Origin: Rhodospirillaceae bacterium
GTDB taxonomy: Bacteria > Pseudomonadota > Alphaproteobacteria > Rhodospirillales > Rhodospirillaceae
DNA: 9,294 nt
Assembly: GCA_016937315.1 (NCBI GenBank)
Contig: JAFGWD010000036.1
Location: 1 to 9,294, forward strand
Direction: 5' to 3'
Of the stretch, positions 6,292-9,294 are shown in pieces. Position 1 is the stretch's first letter. Each line of letters begins with the position of its first letter. Made by a program: the position numbers and the translations under genes. The notes beneath the pieces are model-generated. The model did no database searches, was not told the DNA's origin, and saw nothing but the letters and a program-made list of their open reading frames with translations.

Positions 6292-6331
6292 TCACGAGCA
6301 GAGAGTCGGATTGCGGCTTTCTGCTCGTGAT
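6291..6331. terminator. Strong hairpin between convergent nifA and ydfG-like gene
   Basis: ATCACGAGCAGA (6291-6302) pairs perfectly with TCTGCTCGTGAT (6320-6331). The stem extends three more pairs, one of them G-U, around an 11-nt loop. It begins at the last base of the nifA stop codon and lies between two genes that end facing each other, as expected of a bidirectional terminator. No T-run follows on either strand, so it is not a classic intrinsic terminator. It may instead protect 3' ends or act together with Rho. Confidence 0.6.
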
Positions 6332-6343
6332 GTGCAAAACGGT

Positions 6344-7105
6344 TTACTCCGGGGCGCGGGTGATTCCCAGGGCCTGCCAACACTGGCTGGTGGGCATTAC
6401 CTCCAGGCTGTTGATGTTGATGTGCTTGGGCAGGGTGGCGACCCAGAAAATCGTCTCGGCCAAGTCCTCGGGTTTCAGGGGGTGCGTGCCTTTATAAACC
6501 GAGGCGGCTTTCTCGGCATCGCCGTGAAAGCGGACCAGGGAAAATTCGCTTTCTGCCAAGCCCGGTTCGATGGACGTGACGCGTATGCCAGTGCCCGCTA
6601 AATCGCAGCGCAGGTTATAGCTGAACTGCCGCACGAAGGCCTTGGTGGCCCCATAGACATTGCCGCCGGGGTACGGCCACCGCGCCGCGACGGAGGACAA
6701 ATTGATCACGGTTCCTTCGCCCACCGCGATCAGGTTGGGCAGCAAGGCCCGTGTGCAATAGGCTAAGCCCTTGACGTTGGTGTCGATCATCCGGTCCCAG
6801 TCGTCCAAATCGCTGCTTTGGGCGGGGGAGAGCCCCTGTGCCAGACCAGCGTTGTTGACCAGGGTATGGATGCGGGCAAACGGTTCCGGCAAAGCGGTGG
6901 CAATGGCTTCGACAGCGACGCGGTCGCGCACGTCGAGGCGGAGGGTATGGACCGCGCACAGAGGGGAAAGTTCGGCCTTTATGGCGTCCAGACGCTCTTG
7001 GCGGCGTCCAGTCAGAACCAAGTTCCAACCAGCGGCGGCAAAACGTCGGGCACAGGCCGCGCCGAATCCAGCGGTGGCTCCGGTGATGAATACCGTGTTG
7101 GGCAT
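6344..7105 (-). CDS. ydfG: YdfG-type short-chain dehydrogenase (3-hydroxy acid / malonic semialdehyde reductase)
   Basis: This is a classical short-chain dehydrogenase/reductase of 253 aa. The Rossmann motif is TGATAGFG (8-15) and TGRRQERL (32-39) carries arginines typical of NADP(H) preference. NNAG (84-87), catalytic Asn110, Ser138, Tyr151 and Lys155 are all present. Stretches such as WPYPGGNVYGATKAFVRQFS, IEPGL and the C-terminal LPKHININSLEVMP resemble E. coli YdfG closely. That enzyme oxidises L-allo-threonine, serine and 3-hydroxy acids and reduces malonic semialdehyde. Substrate here is inferred from that resemblance; the fold and activity class are secure. The ATG has an AAGGAAG Shine-Dalgarno. 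It starts 40 bp after the yejA-like stop on the same strand, so the two may be cotranscribed, though their functions have no obvious link. Confidence 0.9.
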   Translation of the reverse strand: MPNTVFITGATAGFGAACARRFAAAGWNLVLTGRRQERLDAIKAELSPLCAVHTLRLDVRDRVAVEAIATALPEPFARIHTLVNNAGLAQGLSPAQSSDLDDWDRMIDTNVKGLAYCTRALLPNLIAVGEGTVINLSSVAARWPYPGGNVYGATKAFVRQFSYNLRCDLAGTGIRVTSIEPGLAESEFSLVRFHGDAEKAASVYKGTHPLKPEDLAETIFWVATLPKHININSLEVMPTSQCWQALGITRAPE

Positions 7106-7145
7106 GGGCTGTCTTCCTTTTCGGACGTGGGGAATTTTTCCGGTT

Positions 7146-9023
7146 TTACTCCCGCTTCAGGGCCGCATCTTTTTGTGTGTCGATCCACCATGTCCAGGTA
7201 TCGGTACCGCGTATGGTTAAGGTTCCTGGTAAACCGAAGCGGTTCCAATAGGCGATGCGACTATAGGGCAGGTACCATTGTGGAATGACATAATGCGACC
7301 ACAACAGCACGCGGTCCAGGGCGCGGGTGGCGGCAATCAGGTCGGGGCGGTCCTGCGCCATGACGATGCGGCGGATGATTGCGTCGATGGCAGGTGATTT
7401 GATGCCGATGACGTTGCGTGAACCGGGACGATCGGCGGCGGCGGATCCGAAGAAGCTGTCTTGTTCGTTGCCCGGTGACAAGGATTGCCCAAAGCTTGCA
7501 ACCATGATGTCGAAATCGAATTGTCGCACGCGGTTTTGGAATTGGTTGACATCGACGGAGCGCAAGGAGGCTTCGACGCCGATCTTTTTCAGATTTTGGA
7601 TGAATGGCAGGGTGATGCGTTCAAAGGCTGCGCCTTGTGCGCCGTTGATCATGATTTCGAAGCGCAAGGGGTGTCCCGTTGCGGTTTCTGTCATGCGCCC
7701 GTTCTGGATGGTCCATCCGGCGGATTTCAGGATGGTGATGGCGCGTTTTAGGTTGGTGCGTAGACCGAGCTCGCCTTCTACCTTTGGCGCGGCATAGACC
7801 GTTGTGAAGACTTCGGGTGGGACTTGTGCGCGGAAAGGTTCCAGAATCGCCCGTTCGGCGGCATCAGGTAGAGCTGTGGCGGCCAGTTCTGAGTTATCGA
7901 AATAGCTGTTGATGCGGCGATACGCGCCGTGGAATAGCGCAGCGTTGGTCCATTCGAAGTCGAAGGCATAGGCGAGAGCCTCGCGCACCCGGGGGTCCTT
8001 AAAAACCGGGCGTCGGATGTTGAAGGCGAAACCCTGCATGCCGCTGGGGGTGTGGTGTGGAATTTCGGCACGAATGACACGTCCTTCGGCGACAGCGGGG
8101 AAGTCATAGGCGGTGGCCCATTTCTTCGCCTCGTACTCGGTCATGATATCAAAGGCCCCGGCCTTGAACGCTTCCAACGCCACTGTGGTGTCGCGGTAGT
8201 AATCGAAGCGGACGGTATCGGGGTTATAGCGGCCAACGTTGACCGGCAGGGCCTTGCCCCAATAGTCCTTGACCCGTTCATAGACGATGGAGCGTCCCGC
8301 CTCGGCGCTGACGATGCGATAGGGGCCGCTGCCCAACGGCGGCTCTAATGTTGTTGCGGCAAAGTCACGGTCTTTCCAGTAATGGGCGGGCAGAATAGGC
8401 ATCTGGCCGATAATCAGGGGCAGCTCGCGGTTGCCTGATTCGTGGAAGGTGAAGGTGACGGCGTGTGGTCCAGAGGCCTCTACCTTGGCGACTCCGGCAT
8501 AATAGCTGCGGTAAAAAGGGTCGCCCTTGTCCTTTAACGTGTAGAAGGAGAAGACCACGTCGGCAGGCGTGATCGGCTTGCCATCGTGCCAACGGGCTTC
8601 GGTTCGCAGATCGAAACGCACCCACGCGCGGTTCTCTGGCACCGTGATGGTGTGTGCAATCAGGCCGTATTCGGTAAAGGCCTCGTCCATCGCCGAGGTC
8701 ATCAGAGTGTCATAGGTGAGGCCCAGGCCTGCCGCCGACATCCCCTTCAGCGTGTAAGGATTCAGGGTGTCAAAGGTGCCAATGGCGTGCAGGCGTAAGG
8801 CCCCGCCCTTGGGTGCCTGTGGGTTGACGTAACGGAAATGTGTAAAGTTTGCTGGGTATTGCGGGGCGCCATGCATGGCGATGCCGTGCATCGGTTGTGG
8901 CGCGTCGGCCCATGCTGGACATGCTGAATACGTGCACAGTGTGAGGAGAGCCGCGATTAGGCGAAAGACCCAGAGGCGGGATATGTCTGCTTTTGGGCAC
9001 GTAAAATGGAACGAAGTGGGCAT
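7146..9023 (-). CDS. yejA: YejA-like periplasmic peptide-binding protein of an ABC transporter (SBP family 5)
   Basis: The 625-aa product is a family-5 extracellular solute-binding protein, which captures oligopeptide-like substrates in the periplasm for an ABC importer. Residues 1-39 look like a signal peptide: a basic start, a hydrophobic core (LIAALLTLC) and a signal-peptidase I-type site AWA-DA. The mature part tracks E. coli YejA, the binding protein of the microcin C/peptide transporter YejABEF. Matching stretches are FRYVNPQAPKGGALRLHAIGTFD, LGSGPYRIVSAEAGRSIVYERVKDYWG, EAFKAGAFD, RRPVFKDPRVREALAYAFDFEWTNAALF and ALDRVLLWSHYVIPQWYLP. Length suits this group. GAGGGA (9037-9032) lies 8 nt before the ATG. 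No permease or ATPase gene follows: the next gene is the dehydrogenase, so partner genes must lie elsewhere, perhaps beyond the right edge. A MITE-like element occupies the upstream region. The exact substrate is unknown. Confidence 0.88.
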   Translation of the reverse strand: MPTSFHFTCPKADISRLWVFRLIAALLTLCTYSACPAWADAPQPMHGIAMHGAPQYPANFTHFRYVNPQAPKGGALRLHAIGTFDTLNPYTLKGMSAAGLGLTYDTLMTSAMDEAFTEYGLIAHTITVPENRAWVRFDLRTEARWHDGKPITPADVVFSFYTLKDKGDPFYRSYYAGVAKVEASGPHAVTFTFHESGNRELPLIIGQMPILPAHYWKDRDFAATTLEPPLGSGPYRIVSAEAGRSIVYERVKDYWGKALPVNVGRYNPDTVRFDYYRDTTVALEAFKAGAFDIMTEYEAKKWATAYDFPAVAEGRVIRAEIPHHTPSGMQGFAFNIRRPVFKDPRVREALAYAFDFEWTNAALFHGAYRRINSYFDNSELAATALPDAAERAILEPFRAQVPPEVFTTVYAAPKVEGELGLRTNLKRAITILKSAGWTIQNGRMTETATGHPLRFEIMINGAQGAAFERITLPFIQNLKKIGVEASLRSVDVNQFQNRVRQFDFDIMVASFGQSLSPGNEQDSFFGSAAADRPGSRNVIGIKSPAIDAIIRRIVMAQDRPDLIAATRALDRVLLWSHYVIPQWYLPYSRIAYWNRFGLPGTLTIRGTDTWTWWIDTQKDAALKRE

Positions 9024-9042
9024 GGCGGCGTTCCCTCGAAGT

Positions 9043-9064
9043 TAGGACGTAAACTCATAAATCC
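9043..9064 (+). repeat. Left terminal inverted repeat of the MITE-like element
   Basis: This 22-bp arm starts TAGGACGTAAACTCATAA and is an exact inverted copy of 9270-9291. Similarity continues inward: after one mismatch GCCG matches, and TTGCG matches after a short gap, so the full repeat is imperfect over about 34 bp. Confidence 0.9.
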
Positions 9065-9181
9065 CGCCGGTTGCGCCGGAGCGCTTTCGTGCGTCCGAAC
9101 AGGAGAAAAGCGTAGACCGTAGCGGGGACTACGGGCAAGCTTTTCAACGCCTTCGGTGGACGAAATCGCCCGGCCCTCCGG

Positions 9182-9258
9182 GTTGGTCGCCACCGTTCAC
9201 CGATGTCCCAGTATCGCCTTCGCGGCGGCTCCTGCCATTGTATCCCTTGGCGACCAAC
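9182..9258. repeat. Subterminal inverted repeat inside the MITE-like element
   Basis: GTTGGTCGCCA (9182-9192) and TGGCGACCAAC (9248-9258) are perfect 11-bp inverted copies 55 bp apart. They could close a large stem-loop in RNA or single-stranded DNA, or be subterminal transposase-binding sites. The function is unknown. Confidence 0.6.
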
Positions 9259-9269
9259 GCAATTCGGCA

Positions 9270-9291
9270 GGATTTATGAGTTTACGTCCTA
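9270..9291 (-). repeat. Right terminal inverted repeat of the MITE-like element
   Basis: This is the exact inverted copy of 9043-9064, ending ACGTCCTA. Only three bases (GGA) follow before the window ends. Confidence 0.9.
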
Positions 9292-9294
9292 GGA

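Larger units (their letters stand above)
9043..9291. mobile_element. MITE-like non-autonomous element, 249 bp, TA-bounded
   Basis: The segment is bounded by 22-bp perfect terminal inverted repeats, each starting with TA (TAGGACGTAAAC... inward). It contains no plausible protein-coding gene. The outer TA on each side could be a TA target duplication, as made by IS630/Tc1-type and some IS5-type transposases, leaving 245 bp (9045-9289) of element proper. The interior is rich in inverted repeats: CCGTAG/CTACGG (9117-9134), CCCGG/CCGGG near 9170-9185, and GTTGGTCGCCA/TGGCGACCAAC (9182-9192 and 9248-9258). Such structure is typical of MITEs and small repeat families. It lies 19 bp upstream of the yejA-like ATG, with the ribosome-binding site left intact between them. 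No known family is recognised. Only 3 bp of right flank is visible, so a longer target duplication cannot be judged. Confidence 0.75.

Noticed and set aside
9043..9070. Outward-facing -10/-35 promoter in the left terminal repeat driving the yejA-like gene
   Set aside because: TTTATGAG could be a weak -10, but no acceptable -35 is seen at the right distance.
8957..9193. 78-codon minus-strand open frame crossing the left end of the MITE-like element
   Set aside because: It runs from inside the element through its terminal repeat into the yejA-like leader, resembles no protein and looks like chance.

Overview
The window comes from a moderately GC-rich proteobacterium that fixes nitrogen. It carries the start of an rnf electron-transport operon (rnfABCD, minus strand) placed head to head with the regulatory pair nifL-nifA (plus strand). 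NifL-NifA next to rnf recalls the rnf1/nifLA region of Azotobacter vinelandii. The class cannot be fixed from sequence alone. The YejA-like and YdfG-like genes further on occur in both alpha- and gammaproteobacteria.

Layout. Positions 1-2761 (minus strand) hold rnfA, rnfB, rnfC and the first 41 codons of rnfD, which runs off the left edge. rnfB/rnfC and rnfC/rnfD overlap by ATGA, so translation is probably coupled. Positions 2762-3040 are a divergent control region. By eye it contains one perfect NifA upstream activator site (TGT-N10-ACA) with a good sigma-54 -24/-12 promoter on each side, one facing rnfA and one facing nifL. Positions 3041-6291 hold nifL and nifA, joined by a TGATG overlap. 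A strong hairpin follows nifA. Positions 6344-9023 (minus strand) hold a YejA-type periplasmic peptide-binding protein gene followed by a YdfG-type short-chain dehydrogenase gene. From 9043 to 9291 lies a 249-bp non-coding element with 22-bp perfect terminal inverted repeats bounded by TA. It looks like a MITE and sits 19 bp upstream of the yejA-like start codon.

How the parts work together. NifA is the sigma-54 activator of nitrogen-fixation genes and NifL is its redox/nitrogen-sensing inhibitor. Rnf is a membrane complex that uses ion-motive force to push electrons from NADH to ferredoxin/flavodoxin, the donors for nitrogenase. The control region suggests that NifA switches on both the electron supply and its own operon from one shared site. 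This NifA has only one cysteine and lacks the linker cysteine motif of oxygen-sensitive alphaproteobacterial NifA, which fits oxygen control being delegated to NifL. The dehydrogenase and binding-protein genes have no evident link to nitrogen fixation.

The points most worth following are the shared-activator divergent promoter architecture, the changed residues in NifL (Glu to His in the flavin pocket, His to Tyr in the H-box-like region) and the MITE-like element. No wholly unknown gene system was seen.
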